Positions 47,701-59,877 of a stretch of 64,000 bases of DNA are shown piece by piece. Within the stretch, counting starts at the first letter, position 1. The number at the start of each line of letters is the position of its first letter. The DNA comes from Bryopsis sp. KO-2023 (lineage: Eukaryota; Chlorophyta; Ulvophyceae; Bryopsidales; Bryopsidaceae). The DNA lies in assembly GCA_030272585.1 (NCBI GenBank), contig BSYQ01000010.1:4836001-4900000 (forward strand), written 5' to 3'. The notes under the pieces are model-generated. The model ran no database searches. It saw nothing but the letters and a program-made list of their open reading frames with translations, and was not told the origin of the DNA. The position numbers and the translations under genes were made by a program.

Positions 47701-50054
47701 ACCAAGGGGGGATTTTTTTTTCGATGTACCCCACCTCGTTTTCTTCAACCACTGATTTTTGAAAGGTTTCTATCTTGCTTTTCAGCGTGTATGGACATGC
47801 AGATGGGATTTTCTTTCCTTGCTTTCGTTGCACATTTTTGAAACGAATTCGAAGAAGAGGGGAAGGGGGAAAGATCGATCGATTGATTGATTGAAAGGGG
47901 AATGCTGGTCCAGGAGTTTTGGCTCTTACCATCCAACGAGATCTCTGTCTTATCAATCAGCATCCATTGATCTTGATTTGTAGCTAGCGCTGTGGCGGGG
48001 TCCGACCCAGAATGAAACGGTATCATCAGCATCTTATTGCTGCAAAAAACACACAGAAAACCGGTTGTAAAACCCCCAAGCAAAAACTTCAAGCCAGGCA
48101 ATACAGGCAGTAGCAAACAGGAGGGTCAAACTTGATTCCTAAGGATCGCTTTCTTCCAATATCTGAAGATTTTTCCACCAAACTTTTTAAAACTTTGGCA
48201 AAGTGCCACAATGTTTCACCTCATTGAAGGGATTTCATTGTAGCCAGCAAGGTCCCCCAGTAATTCAGCTTCGACTGTCCTGTTTTCGCTCAATTTGTGG
48301 GGCTCAGCTGGACTCAGTATCAGCTGCTCTGAATCCACTTCACTGGTAACATTGCGTGGGGCTCCAGAATCGACGTTGTTTTGCATCTTGACTTTGATTT
48401 CAAAATCTGTTTGTGCACTGGACATCTCAAAGCCCTTTTCAAATCCACAAGACTGAATGAGCGAAGGATTGGTGTACATCATTCGCAATTTTAGAATTGC
48501 TATGAATGCTTTTGGCGTGGAAAACACCTTAGTTCAGATGTTCACGTTTCAATTTGAGGCACTTTCGGATGCCTGACTTTTGAGTGTTTCAATCGAACCT
48601 TTGCCTCTTCTGGCAGTGAAAAAAACAAGTAGTTATTCCCCAGTGATTCTATGACAATAATTCGATCGACAATATCACACTCCAATGGTAGTCAGTAGCA
48701 CAGAAAGCAAAAGAGTGCAGTACTATTCGAAGACGTACCTCAAACCATAGGGGATCCAGGTACAAACAGTGAGCTGACGATGGGTTCGATTGGAAAGGAT
48801 TCCAAGCATTATTAAAAAAGTCGCAATTCAAATTCGCACGCCTAGAAAACATAACAACGCCCGTCAGTTACCAGTCACTCACATCCCAAGGTCTTTATTG
48901 ATATTAAATATTGCAGTATCAGCTTTTTTACAAAACTTCAAGCTGATAACAGAAGCCTGTTCTCTCCAGAAGTGAAACATGTTATGTGAAATTCAAATTC
49001 TAAACTGCTCAGTGTGTATATTCTTACGTTTTTTCTTTGAGAGTGCCAAATGTGTCGGTCAAAACTTGACCAGAAGAGCATTCACAACAAAAACCTTGGC
49101 TGTCCAAAACTTTTTGCCCCCCTGCATATGACCAGCCACATGTTGGGCTATTCTCATACTCTCCATCCTACGCAAAAACAGGGGGACAAGTCTCAAGCGC
49201 GGTTCTGATTCAAAAATATGTCAGAACCAACAGTGCCTGTTTCTAGTACAAGAGCTGTGATATAATTTTCACACTATTAATAAGAAATTCCAGAATTATC
49301 ATTGATTGGAAATCTGCATGGTTTTCCTTAGCTTCCATTGCTTTGGTTGAGGAACTAGGTTCAACCGCCTTTGTTTCGGTTTAAGAACTACAAAATCAAA
49401 CAGAATAGAAAAAATGAAAGAAAGAGAATGTTGTAAAGCGCGTATCCTAGCAAGTACTTTCTGTTATACAGTCCCTGATTTTTGAATAGCCGAATCGAAA
49501 CCCCTTGTCGATATTTTTCACATTCAAAGGCACGGATCAAATGGTGCATACAAATGAATCACTTGTATTCCTGTTTCACCTTGCACTGCGCCAGATTGGA
49601 ATGAACAACTTCCTTGGGTCGCCCATTGAATGACTGAATGTAAGTCAATGGATAGGTAGCAAAGACCGGGGATTTTTCCAAATTCACACTAAGTTTCTGG
49701 TCAAGGTCTCTGCATTCGCATGCTTGGTCTGATGCATAATCACAAGGGCAAGGACACACAGAGCTGCAAAAAAAATACAATTTAGGTTTTAAAATCCGAA
49801 AAACTGTGGCGACTAAAACCCGACTCAACGGGTAAGCTTTGAATATGACAATCTGTCTTTATGAAGTCGCAATATGTGTGAAAGCCAGACTTGAGGCGGC
49901 TTGTACCTTCCAACACAAGTGAGATCGAATTCAAGGCGCTCTGTATCCAGTGTCCTGCCCCCCTCTATGGCAAGGGTGACAACCATTTTTTCGGTGCATT
50001 GTAGAGATGCTTGATCCACCTTCAGCCCGATAGCACACCATGAGCTGCAATTGC
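44709..50054 (-). CDS. HAP2: Gamete fusogen HAP2/GCS1 (first exon not fixed)
   Basis: Fourteen exons close in phase: 50054-49907, 49763-49580, 49167-49028, 48841-48739, 48527-48220, 48039-47930, 47666-47473, 47365-47108, 46925-46770, 46568-46337, 46020-45997, 45709-45531, 45391-45119, 44915-44709, about 838 residues. Family landmarks in order are CTEKMVVTLAIEGGRTL, FATYPLTYIQSF, SPTCGWSYAGGQ, LDSQGFCCEC, SSAHCLYLDPLWFE, NQDQWMLIDK, then the HAP2-GCS1 signature CDRVGTSFTAFRYQSGACQ with GSCLSNQLLDRYEKDLNR. FEALTDVGYLTVEVKNTG follows. A single membrane segment (SRLLLLFGLILLVLATG) is followed by a polybasic cytosolic tail of about 230 residues, which includes a cysteine-containing part. HAP2 is the class II-like fusogen that merges gamete membranes in algae, plants, protists and some animals. 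The signal-peptide exon was not found; it should lie just upstream of 50054. Confidence 0.92.
47873..47893. repeat. GATC/GATT microsatellite in a HAP2 intron
   Basis: A short run of GATC and GATT units in the intron between HAP2 exons at 48039-47930 and 47666-47473. Confidence 0.7.
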
Positions 50055-52941
50055 CTGCCAGTGAAGAAGCCCTTTCACGGATAGCCAACACGGCCGCAAG
50101 GGATAAGAGTTGTTTTCATGATTCGTCCTTAAATCTCTGGAGTTCTATCCCCCCTCAAAAACTACTTTTTCAGAAACTGCCTACTCCATGTTTTGTCCAT
50201 CGTCAAAGGATGCAATGCTTTTTTTATATCTGGTTTTAAGTAAACTGAAATATATGATCAAATTTGTTTTATTGAATAATAATTGTGCCACATAGGTGAT
50301 CTTTTAGAATGTTGATGTTACAGTCGGGTGCTAGCAGCCCAGTTTCCAGCCAGTTTCGTTTTCTTTTGATAGGGGCTAGACCTTCTTTTGCATCTAGGAT
50401 TTATATTTGTGAATAAAAACGGACATGTGTAATTAGTTTCCAGCCAGTATGGCCGATTTGTTTAAACGGGTAACTAAATATCTAAACCCAAACAGGGCCG
50501 CGCTGTGATTTTGCAGCAAAAAAGGAAAAGGAAAACCATGCATGTGGAGGAGAAATTGTCCACATGTTTAAAACCAGATTTTGAGCTGAGCTCTGGTCGG
50601 TGGTCTGAATGGTGAGGTAAAGTTCTCAACCCACCGATCCATCATTGACACATCGCTCGAGCTTGCTGCTGGCTATAACCGTTCCTTCTACTAAACTTTT
50701 CCAGGAGGAAAACAGCACAATAAAAGCCAGGACACTCATCAGGGTCAGTTAGGCGTGGCGGCGGATAATCTCGATGTGCATGGGGTATGTGGGGCAACGT
50801 TGAATTCGAGTCAACTTTGTCAACGTCTGTTTTTTCTTTATTTTTTGTTGTTGAGATTGGCTTTCCTCCTTGATAATGCAATGCAAGCAATGATTGCAAT
50901 GCAATATTGTGTGTTCCTTTATTAAAAGGAAACGAATGTGTGTATTCATAGGCCAGTTTCAATTAAACAAAGGGTTGTTAGAGTTGGGGCGGGGATGATC
51001 TTTCTCCCGAATTGTGAAAAAGAACTGTGAGAAGCTAGATTATTAAGGACCAATTGATTTGTTTCTTGATTTCTGTCTTTCTGAGCATAATCTCAGCAAG
51101 TTTTTAGTCTTGCTAGACCGATTGGTACAGTTTGTGGTTGCCTCTCTTCCTGGGAAAAATTATCAGCTGCTCGATCATCGATTGAAAGAAAAGCTGACAA
51201 TTGAAAATCAATCAGCATGTATTCCTTTCTAGGGTGTACTCGCATCATTGCTTGTTCTAGCTTAGTTTTGTCCGCCCAGTTACTGACACATTGCTGGACT
51301 GCCGGTTTTTCACCAATAACACTAAGCCTGGGAAGGATTGGTGGGTCCAATCAGTTACAGAACCAAGCCAACAAACCAAGAAGCCAAATAAAGCCTGTTG
51401 GTAAGTATTTACGAAACCGAGCAAACCAAATCGACACCGGTTACTGAATTAGGTCAATCAATCACTTTGTGACGAAACCAATCAATCAATCCGGGTCGCC
51501 AGGTATGACGGAACACAACACAGCATGCATACACCAATCAATCAATCAATCAATTACAGCAAAAAGAGACCATCACCCCCTCAGCATGCTTACACCACCA
51601 TCATTTGTCGTTCAACCAACACAGTCCACCGATCGATGTTCACTGCGAGGCTCCCCCTTCGGAAGTGATGGAAGTACTGAAACGGACAGATCGAAAATAC
51701 AAGGGGTGAGTCAGGGCACTCCCCCCCCACAAAAAAGTGACGCGCCTGGTTTCATCACTGATCCCCTCCGCTCGGCTTGGTGGTCCTGTGGTTTGGGCTG
51801 CGATCCCTGTAGTTCCAACACATTTGAAAGGGGGGCTACGTTAACACAGGAAAGAAAAAAAACGCAAACCCCCGAACGCATTCAATCGTTTTCTTTACTC
51901 ATCTGTCGACCTCCAGGCGTCCCCACGATTTCGCTGCTTTTCTGTGATATCTCCCGCTCGCGCCAAGGAACGTTTGATAGGGCCTTATTTTTGCTGCCCA
52001 CTTGAAGGTCGAACTTTCCGGACGTGAAATATGCAGGTAACGGTTCCCTTGGCTGCTTGACTTTCTTGTTGTACCACTTACAGCGTTGGACCTATAGCTT
52101 TTGGCGGGAACGTGCGCTTGTCTGTTGGTCGAGTGGGTTGGATTGGCCGTTTGCCAGGATGCGGGCGAGTTTTAGAACTCAGATTTGAACGTTCGTTCCA
52201 CCTCTATTCCGATATGGAGCTTGAAGTTTATTCACAAACGACGGACCCAAATTTGCCTCTTGCAGATATTCGCTGTTGGGGTGGAGAGTGGTCGGCTCGC
52301 TATTTTAGTATCTAGAAAGGAGTGTATAGGTGGAAATACTAACGAACGCGCTGGTTGTATGCGCGTCGAAGGGGGGTTGTGGCGCGACAGGTTGGCTTTG
52401 TTTGGACACCACAATTCACGTTTCGTTTCGTTTTTCACGTTTCGTCTTGTTGTCTGAGATCGTTTTTGAGGCTAGGGAAAAGGGGTGGATTCGAAAATCT
52501 CCACCCCACGAAGCGTCTCGAGATGCTTGCTTCTGTCTTGTTTTTTGGGGAGGAGTCCAGGCTTTTTATCGGGGACCATACTATGTAACACACTGGAAGA
52601 ATATAGCGACCCTTTTGTTGTGAAGGGGTGGACGCTGGGTGTCGGAACTGTCGTACCTATGAACTGAGGACGAGTTTTCTTAACTTTTTTGTTCTGGACC
52701 TTTGGGTTAACTGTCCTGTTTTAATACTGACCACTGGCAGAAGGCCTGTGAGTCAGTAGTGTTTTGTCTGATTTTTAAATTGAAGAAAAATACTTCTGTG
52801 GGTCTTACTGGAAATCTGAAGTTCCAGCACAAAGGATCAAACTTTTCCAAATCTCACTGGAGTAAATATATTTTCTTTTTCGATGAAAAACTCTCCCTTT
52901 GTTATGACATTTTTGCCTCTTTTTTTTTTTGGTTTTTCCAG
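50055..52941. other. Promoter side of HAP2 and upstream part of the Ser-rich gene
   Basis: The flanking genes diverge from this 2.9-kb stretch, so both upstream regions lie in it. The missing HAP2 signal-peptide exon should be near 50.06-50.3 kb and the missing 5' exon or exons of the Ser-rich membrane protein near 52.0-52.9 kb. Open frames at 51469-52005 and 52112-52667 lack recognisable features and are not called. The rest shows nothing gene-like. Confidence 0.45.
51478..51554. repeat. Two ATCA microsatellite arrays
   Basis: Imperfect ATCA tetranucleotide arrays lie at about 51478-51490 and 51534-51554, separated by unique sequence. Confidence 0.75.
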
Positions 52942-55675
52942 CCTCAAGTGAGCTGTTTTGAGGGGGGTGTCTCATTGGCACCCGATGGCACTGTGCCGAA
53001 GCATTTTCGTAGCAACTTGCCGGAGGTGTCCACCTCGAACCAAGGTCATTCTTTAAATCAAGGGCCCCTAGCTTATAGAGCGCCCTTCGGGCTGCCGAGG
53101 TCTCCCAAAATGGAAACAGAAAACCGGCGCTTGCTGCAACACAGGGATTTGATTTCTTCTTCTTCTCCGGCCAAGCTGGATTTATCCAAATTTCCTCCCA
53201 AGAAATTGAAGGGTGCAATTAAACACGCGGGAAGCGGAGTCAAAATCCCTAAAAAGGCCGAGCTGGGGCTGAGGAATAACAACAAGGGAGGGAAAGTGCG
53301 GACGCCTCAAATTGTGAAGGCGCCCCCTCCCTCAAACAGCGGTTCTGGGAAGATGTGTGGGTCCATGGCATTCGCCCAACGGGCGAGAGGCTGCGATCGA
53401 AGCACCGATACCTGGACTGTGGGTGATGTCATGATGACCCCCAAGGCTTCAACACACAATGGTAAATCCTCAACTGAACTGGTTTCGAAATTTTCGAAAT
53501 TTTTTATCCCACGATTCAATGAATATTGGACAATTGCGTTCTCGTGACTTTATTTCATGGTTCAATGCTTGATTGAACGATAGGAGGTGTAACAAACGAC
53601 ATGGGAATTTTGGAGGAGCGATGCGAATAGTCGCAACAGGGTTGCAGAGGGTTTCTATTCGTAGAAGGAAAAAAGAAAGTACAGTCTGACATGGAATGTG
53701 GTGTGTGTTAATTTTATCTTGTCAGGTTTTGGGGTGGTTCGAACAAAAAAGAAAGTACAGTCTGACATGGGATGTGTCTCTTTTCAGGTGGGGGACGTTT
53801 CGGAAGATTAACATCAATCGAACGGGAAGCCACTGTGTCGGTGGATTTTAGCAGACCTATTTCTACCAGAGCGTGGGAATGTGATGACTCAACTGATGAC
53901 TCTCTCAGTTTTGAGGAGGTCGACGAAATGGCATCCCCAAATGGAGGGGGCTTGGTTTCCGAGCACCTCATGGTGTTTCGACCGCCGAATCCCTCTCTGG
54001 ATGGTGGGGAATCGTCTGACAACGAAATGGAGGCTGGGAGGGATGCCGATTGTCGACCCCCGAAAATGTCATTGGGTGATTTTATGTCGGATTCAATGGA
54101 TGAGATTTATGATTCACATTACATGCGTGACAGCGAAGTGAATGACTCCGAATTCAAACAGGAAGGTTCTGTGGAGAGCGAAAACAAGACGGCCTCCACG
54201 GGTCCAATAATGGTTTCGCAGCAAAGCACCGATTTGAGGAGAATCGGTGCTGTTCAAGACAAACTGGAGTACAGGTATTATTTTTGTACTTATTTTCCTT
54301 TTCTCCTCCACTCTGTGACTACTTTTTTCAAATGGAAAAAAGCAACGAAAAGGAAAACAAGCAAAATTTGATTTTAATGCGTTGAATTGTATTTTCTCTA
54401 TCAAGCAGCGCTTGGAGTGGAACAGGTAAAATATCTTCGTCTTCTCGATGCAATTCTGAATGGTGCGTTTGGTGGTGGTGTTGTTTTAGATACTCTGGGG
54501 GAAGCTTTGATCGAGGAAGAGACGCTCGGTACTCAGGCTCCACTATGTGCGATGTCATTCCGGAAAACAGAGTTCAGCACCAGCATGTGGGTGTATTTCG
54601 TACAGTCGATACGTTAAAAACACAAATAGCGAATTGATTGATGAAACCAAGATCTGCTTCATCCTGAAATTACCAACAGCTTTGCCTCAATAAAATACTT
54701 TAAATTAGATCTATAAAATCTATCCAGAATATGCTATTTTTTTTCAATCTCCTTTTATTTTTATTCTCATAAAATGGATTTGTTCTGATATTATTTTTTC
54801 TTGAAGGTACCAATGGGGAAGACTCACAGCGCATGTGCAGGGAAGAACTCAATAAAATCTATGCACATGTGGCAAACGAATCGAGAAAGAGGATTCGGTC
54901 CCCATTCAACCAGCTTCGATGTCCCTCCGAATCAAGATTTTTGCACTGGTATAGATAGATCAATCTTTCACGCAAATTTTATGCTGGACATCTCTTTTCT
55001 TTTTTTTTGGTTTCTTTTTACTCAAGTGGCACCTGCTGCACCAAACCCAGCCCGTTGGACTCACTTTCCTTGGAAGAAATCTTAGCATAATTATTGATTT
55101 AGCATATAATTATTGGTTCATTATTGAGAGTGGGGAGGGGATGCAACAGTTTCTCGAGAATCAAATCACCTGTAGAATCTTCCCTGGCAAGTTCGTTTGG
55201 TGTTGTGGGCTGTGCAGGATCGAAATCTTCCTCCTTTGCTGGATCGAATTCCTCTTTCTCAAATGAAAGCCGCTCCTCAAACGGGTACCGAAGTGCATCC
55301 TCATCCACACGCTACCGCAGCGCCAGCTCCGTGTTCGAAGAGTTCCTCTCCCAGGCAGACAGCATGGACATGGCCAGCAAGGATGCGGATTTCGAAATCG
55401 TTTACAGAGAATCGACGGACTCCACCACGGCAAAGTCCCGAAGGAACAGCTTCGGTTTGGCTAGGAAGGTGTTGGGTGTGACTGTGGGGGTTACAACCAG
55501 TGCAATCATGCTGGTTTCGGGAGCTGTAGTTGCTGGTGTGTTTCGGGGCAATGGTGAGAGTGGTGAATTTGGAGGGGATGAGGAAACTGCGGAAAAGAAT
55601 AGCCCGAAGTGGGTTTCAACGGAGAAAGTGGAGATGGAAGGTTACCCTGAGGATGATGGCCTGGATTTGGCTTGA
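52942..55675 (+). CDS. Ser-rich protein with C-terminal membrane segment (5' exon missing)
   Basis: No family recognised. Six exons close in phase: 52942-53461, 53788-54274, 54490-54599, 54807-54948, 55027-55053 and 55150-55675, giving 603 residues plus an unknown start. The first 400 residues are polar and probably disordered, with basic Lys/Pro stretches and then an acidic, Ser-rich part. A helical charged stretch, RMCREELNKIYAHVANESRK, follows. The last exon is Ser-rich with SNESRSSNGYRSASSSTRYR, then FEEFLSQADSMDMASKDADF. It then has a single hydrophobic segment, VLGVTVGVTTSAIMLVSGAV, and about 50 acidic residues after it. One C-terminal membrane span suggests a tail-anchored or single-pass protein. 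The reading starts at an acceptor (52941|52942), so at least one upstream exon exists. The 27-nt exon at 55027 and the donor at 54599 rest on phase only. Confidence 0.7.
53671..53776. repeat. Duplicated 30-bp block just upstream of a 3' splice site
   Basis: A 30-bp block starting AAAAGAAAGTACAGTCTGAC occurs at 53671-53700 and again at 53747-53776 with one mismatch. Each copy is followed by a TCAGG acceptor-like site (AG at 53724-53725 and 53786-53787), within the intron before exon 53788-54274 of the Ser-rich gene. Confidence 0.85.
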
Positions 55676-58600
55676 AAGGGAGAAGAAAAAAAGAACGAAA
55701 AAGTTGAAAAAGGAGAGGAAAAGATATGTGGAGAGAGAAAAACTGATTGATTATTGTTGAAAACAGATGGGTTTTTTTATATTCAGTTTCTTCTTTTTTT
55801 TTTTTTCTTCGTCCTTGGCAATTTCGTCAAGAATAGTAAAAACAGATGTTTTCTTTTGTGCGCAATATGTGTATTTCGACTGTTTGTGTTTGATTAATCC
55901 TTGTAGCGAGCAAAAATACAGAAAAAAGAACAAGAAGTGTGGGGGGGAAATGGAGAATTCAAAAAAAAAAAAAAGAAAAGAGGTGTTGGGGGAGGGGTTT
56001 GGTGGTGAAACACTCGCATGAGAAAAGTGAAAGGGCATTTAATGGATGTCGGGTTTGTATCAAGGGTTTCCTTTCGAAAGAAAAAAAAAAGAAAAGCAAA
56101 AAGAGAAGATTATAGGGTAACCATTCAGACACATGTTTGAAAGAAAAAAAAAACGGGGGTATGTATAAAAAGAAAAGAAGAAAAAAGCAGTGGAAAAAGA
56201 AAAAGAAAAGAAAACAGGAGCAGAAAATGTAGGGGATCGTTTGATTTTAGACAGAGTTTATATATTCTGGAGTGGGTTTTTTTTTCCTTGATAGATACAA
56301 TTTCAAATCGAAAATTTGAAAAAAAAAAGAACGTTAAAGAAAAAGTATCTGGGTAAATACATGAGAGAGGATCCGAGGGGATTCTGTTTTGCCAGTATGT
56401 TTTTCAGGGAGGGGGGTTTCGATTTGGGGGTGGGGGGGGGGAAAAATGACAAAATTGGAAAGAAAAAAGAAAAAAATGTTTGCAAAAAAGAAAAAAGAAA
56501 GTTAGAAGCTTCTCTCTCTGTATGTCGGCAATAACTGATTTTAGATTGGATCTGAAGTGCATGCACATTGAAAATGTGCAAGTTTGGAAAAGGAAAAAAA
56601 AAAGAAAGATTCTTTTATTGAGGGGGGAAAAAAAAGGAAAAAAGTTTTAAACGCCCTACTCTGGCTGTCGTTTGTTTGTTTTTTTTTGGGTTGGGAGAAA
56701 AGATTCTGTCAGGGTGGGGTAGTCGCAGGTGAAAGCTTTAGTAGTGTTTCTCGCTTTTTTTTGTTTTTGTTCGTTTGTTTTTATTGATGTTCTATTTTTT
56801 TTCCTTCCTGGTTCGGTGTTTTTTTTTTGTTTATTTTGATTTTTCGGTTCGACTTCTCGTAGATGTGTTGTTTTTTATCCTTTTTTTTTTTTTGGTGGGG
56901 GGGTCATTTTGACAAAACAGCGAGGCAACTGACTACGCGACTTGACTCACATTTCACTTTTTGGGGAAGGGGGGTTTTTAACGGTATTCGAAAAAAAATC
57001 TTTTATTTCTCTTTTTTTTTCCACAGACTGATAGTTTGGAAAAAGAACATTTATTTTTGCAACAAAGGGAAAAAAAAATGGGGGGGAGAGAAAGAAGAGG
57101 AAAAAGAAATCGTTGGTGGTGGGCTGGAAGAATCAATGCGTTTGGAAAAAGAAAGGGGGGCAAAAAAAAAAGGATTGAAATAGAAGTAGATGTTCCCATC
57201 TATAGATATGATAAATACCAACACCCCGAAAAAGAAGTGATAGAAAAAAACTCTTTCTTTCACCTGTCTTTTTTTTTACGGAAATGTGTTGGTACAGGAG
57301 GCAGGAATTGTTTTTGAATTATTTGAGCTCGAAAATTCCCAAAAAAAATCTGAGAATGAGGTTGATAAATTTAAAATCAAATTTGCTGTGAGAGGTCGAG
57401 GAAAAAAAAATAGAAGTCGAAAACCTGAAAGAAGAAAAGACATGATCTGATATGTTGATGGGTGAATCTTCTTTATCTTTTTTTTTTTTCAGAATTGCGA
57501 ATCTCCTTGCCCACATGTTGAATAGGGAAAAAGTGAAAATCAAGGAGCACAAAGAAATAAGTGATGGTTGCCAGCTGCCGAGTGGGCTTCTCTGTATACA
57601 TACAGTTTCAATTTCAGTTTCTTGCACAGGCATACGTAGCATCAGATTAAAAGGAAAAGAAAAAAACAAAAAAAAAGGAAAAAGAACAGTGGGGGTCTTT
57701 TTTTTATCTTTTTTTTTTTTTTTTTATCTTGCGATAAAAAAAAACTGGTTAAAACTAAAAGAAAAGAAAAAGATAACATGCGTTCATAATTTTCAATCCA
57801 AAAAATTCCTTTTTTCTTTTTTTTTTCAGCAGTTTTTTCTTCTGGATGTCTGTGATTCTGGTTGTGTTTTCACCAAAAAAACACTGAAAAAAAATCTGAG
57901 ATCTGAGTTGGTAATTACAACTGAAAATTACATTTCCAAATCTAAAAGAGATGCACATACAACACAGGACGATAAAATGAAAATATATACATGTGTGTAT
58001 TTTACATGGTCAAACTTAAATAGTGTGTCTGTATGTTTTTCAGTTGATTGTCAGTATTTTGGTCAGTACAGGTTCTCAGTTTTGGATTTTGCTGCCAGAT
58101 GTCAGTCACATTTTTTTTCCCAAAAAAGAGAAAAAAAAGGAAAAGGAAGTTCTATAGTGGTAGTTATCCATGAGGGTGGGGTTTTGTTTTTTTTGTGTAT
58201 TTTCTATGCAGTCGAATCGTGAGGGGTTGTTGCAAGGGAATGGAAATTTGATATTTTTTTTTCTTTTTCTAATTTTCTTGTTGGGGGAAGGCTTGTACAC
58301 TTTTTTTTTCCCATGTTCGCATTTACCACACAACGAATGACAAAAGACAAATATTTCGGGAAAAAAAGAAGGAAGAGGAAAAAAAAAGGAAAAAAGCTGT
58401 GTCTTTTAACAGAAAAAAAGAAAGTATGTCCATTACGTGGTGTCGAAAACAAAACAAAACACCGCAATGGAAGCAGTGATTGATTATTGTTTTTTTGCGA
58501 GTTTCACTAATTGAAACTCGTTTATTTTGAATATGTCAGAACTGAAAGCAGGGGCAAATTGTGGGTTAAGGTTTTATTAAAACAGAAAGGGGGAATCAGG

Positions 58601-59877
58601 GGGAAGGGGATTTGGGGGAGTGAAAAAAAGGGTGAAAAGAAAAGCAAAAGTTCCTTCTGCTGAACAAAACCTTTTTTTTTCACCCTTTTTACATGTCTGG
58701 AGCCATTTTTTTGGGGGGGGGGGTTGATGTGGCTCTTTTGGATATTCAACTTGTTTTGATTGATTTCGCACTGTATATATGCCGGTTGAAAAACATCAAA
58801 AAAGAAGCATGAAGACAAAAGAAAAGTTCTGTTTTCATGTTGAAATTCAAAAGGATGGATATTGTTGTGTCATGACCTTATTTTCTTTAAAAAGAAGATA
58901 GTGTTTGAAAATTGAAACATGGTTGCACCAAGAACTGCAATTGTAGCTGGATACAGATGTTCATAACCCATTATGAATTGAATATGCATGCAGTGTTCTT
59001 TTAGTCAGACTTGTCTCCCCTTTCTGCCTATTGATTCTTTTTATCTTTGCAAGAATAATTGCGGTGTTCGTGTTAATTCTGATTCTGACTATAGACATAG
59101 AGTGGTTAGAGAAACCGGCAGTTCGGTATGGCCGAGATAATGAACATCCTTTAACAAGACCTGAGAAGTTGACCGGTCTGAATCACCCAAGAGTGCACGA
59201 ACAGCACAGAGACAACGCATGTACTAATTATAATGCAGCTAACTTGCTGACCAAGCTGGAGCTTGGATCTTGCGATTTTGATGAAACGAGCAAGGATCTT
59301 GTTACCAAGGTCATGTTAAGACAAAAATTATTTTATGCTTTTCAAAAAAAGAAATTTTGTTTGGAGCAATATTTGAGAGAGGTATTTGCAATGTGATAGT
59401 GGTGAATGAATCAAGGGCTGTGGGAACAACTCGCCACATGTGACCTCGAAGAGTCAACATTGATAGATATGCCAATAATCATCTACATTCAGTTCCCAAC
59501 ACATCATTCTTTCTTCCCCCCCCACCCCCTCCTGTCTCCCTTCAGACTCACCCAAAATATTTGGCCGACAAAATCAATGTTCAATTGATCGTCACACATC
59601 AATGAGAATCAAAATCTAGTACACATAGTACATCCTCAAAAATAACAATAGAAATCAATCGATCGATCCATTCTTCACTCGCCGGAAAAACCAAACGGCA
59701 CAATAAATACACAACCTGCTCCAGACCCAGGTCTGACTCATCATTCTGGATGAACAAAACACCCTACCAATCTTTTGGTGGAAATTCAAGTAATCCAATC
59801 CAGGCGTTTACCGTACCATCAAGACAATCAACCTCAAAAATCCTTCCGCTCCCCCCATTGAGAGGAGTTAACACTCC
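55676..59877. other. Purine- and homopolymer-rich intergenic DNA
   Basis: This 4.2-kb stretch is dominated by A, T and G runs, with long purine-rich blocks on the plus strand at about 55.68-56.65 kb and 57.05-57.20 kb, and mixed T/A runs to 58.7 kb. The many open frames are Lys/Phe/Pro-rich artefacts of these runs. From 58.9 to 59.9 kb composition is more balanced, but the frame at 59031-59396 has no ATG start or splice support. It holds the 3' flanks of the two convergent neighbours. Confidence 0.6.

Noticed and set aside
51469-52005. 178-residue plus-strand open frame
   Set aside because: It begins in an ATCA microsatellite and has low-complexity composition. No family features or splice support.
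55676-58700. Many Lys/Phe-rich open frames
   Set aside because: They are produced by A and T homopolymers and lack start context, splice sites and protein-like composition.
59031-59396. 121-residue plus-strand open frame in the last intergenic region
   Set aside because: It lacks an ATG start, shows no recognisable motif and has no convincing splice partner.
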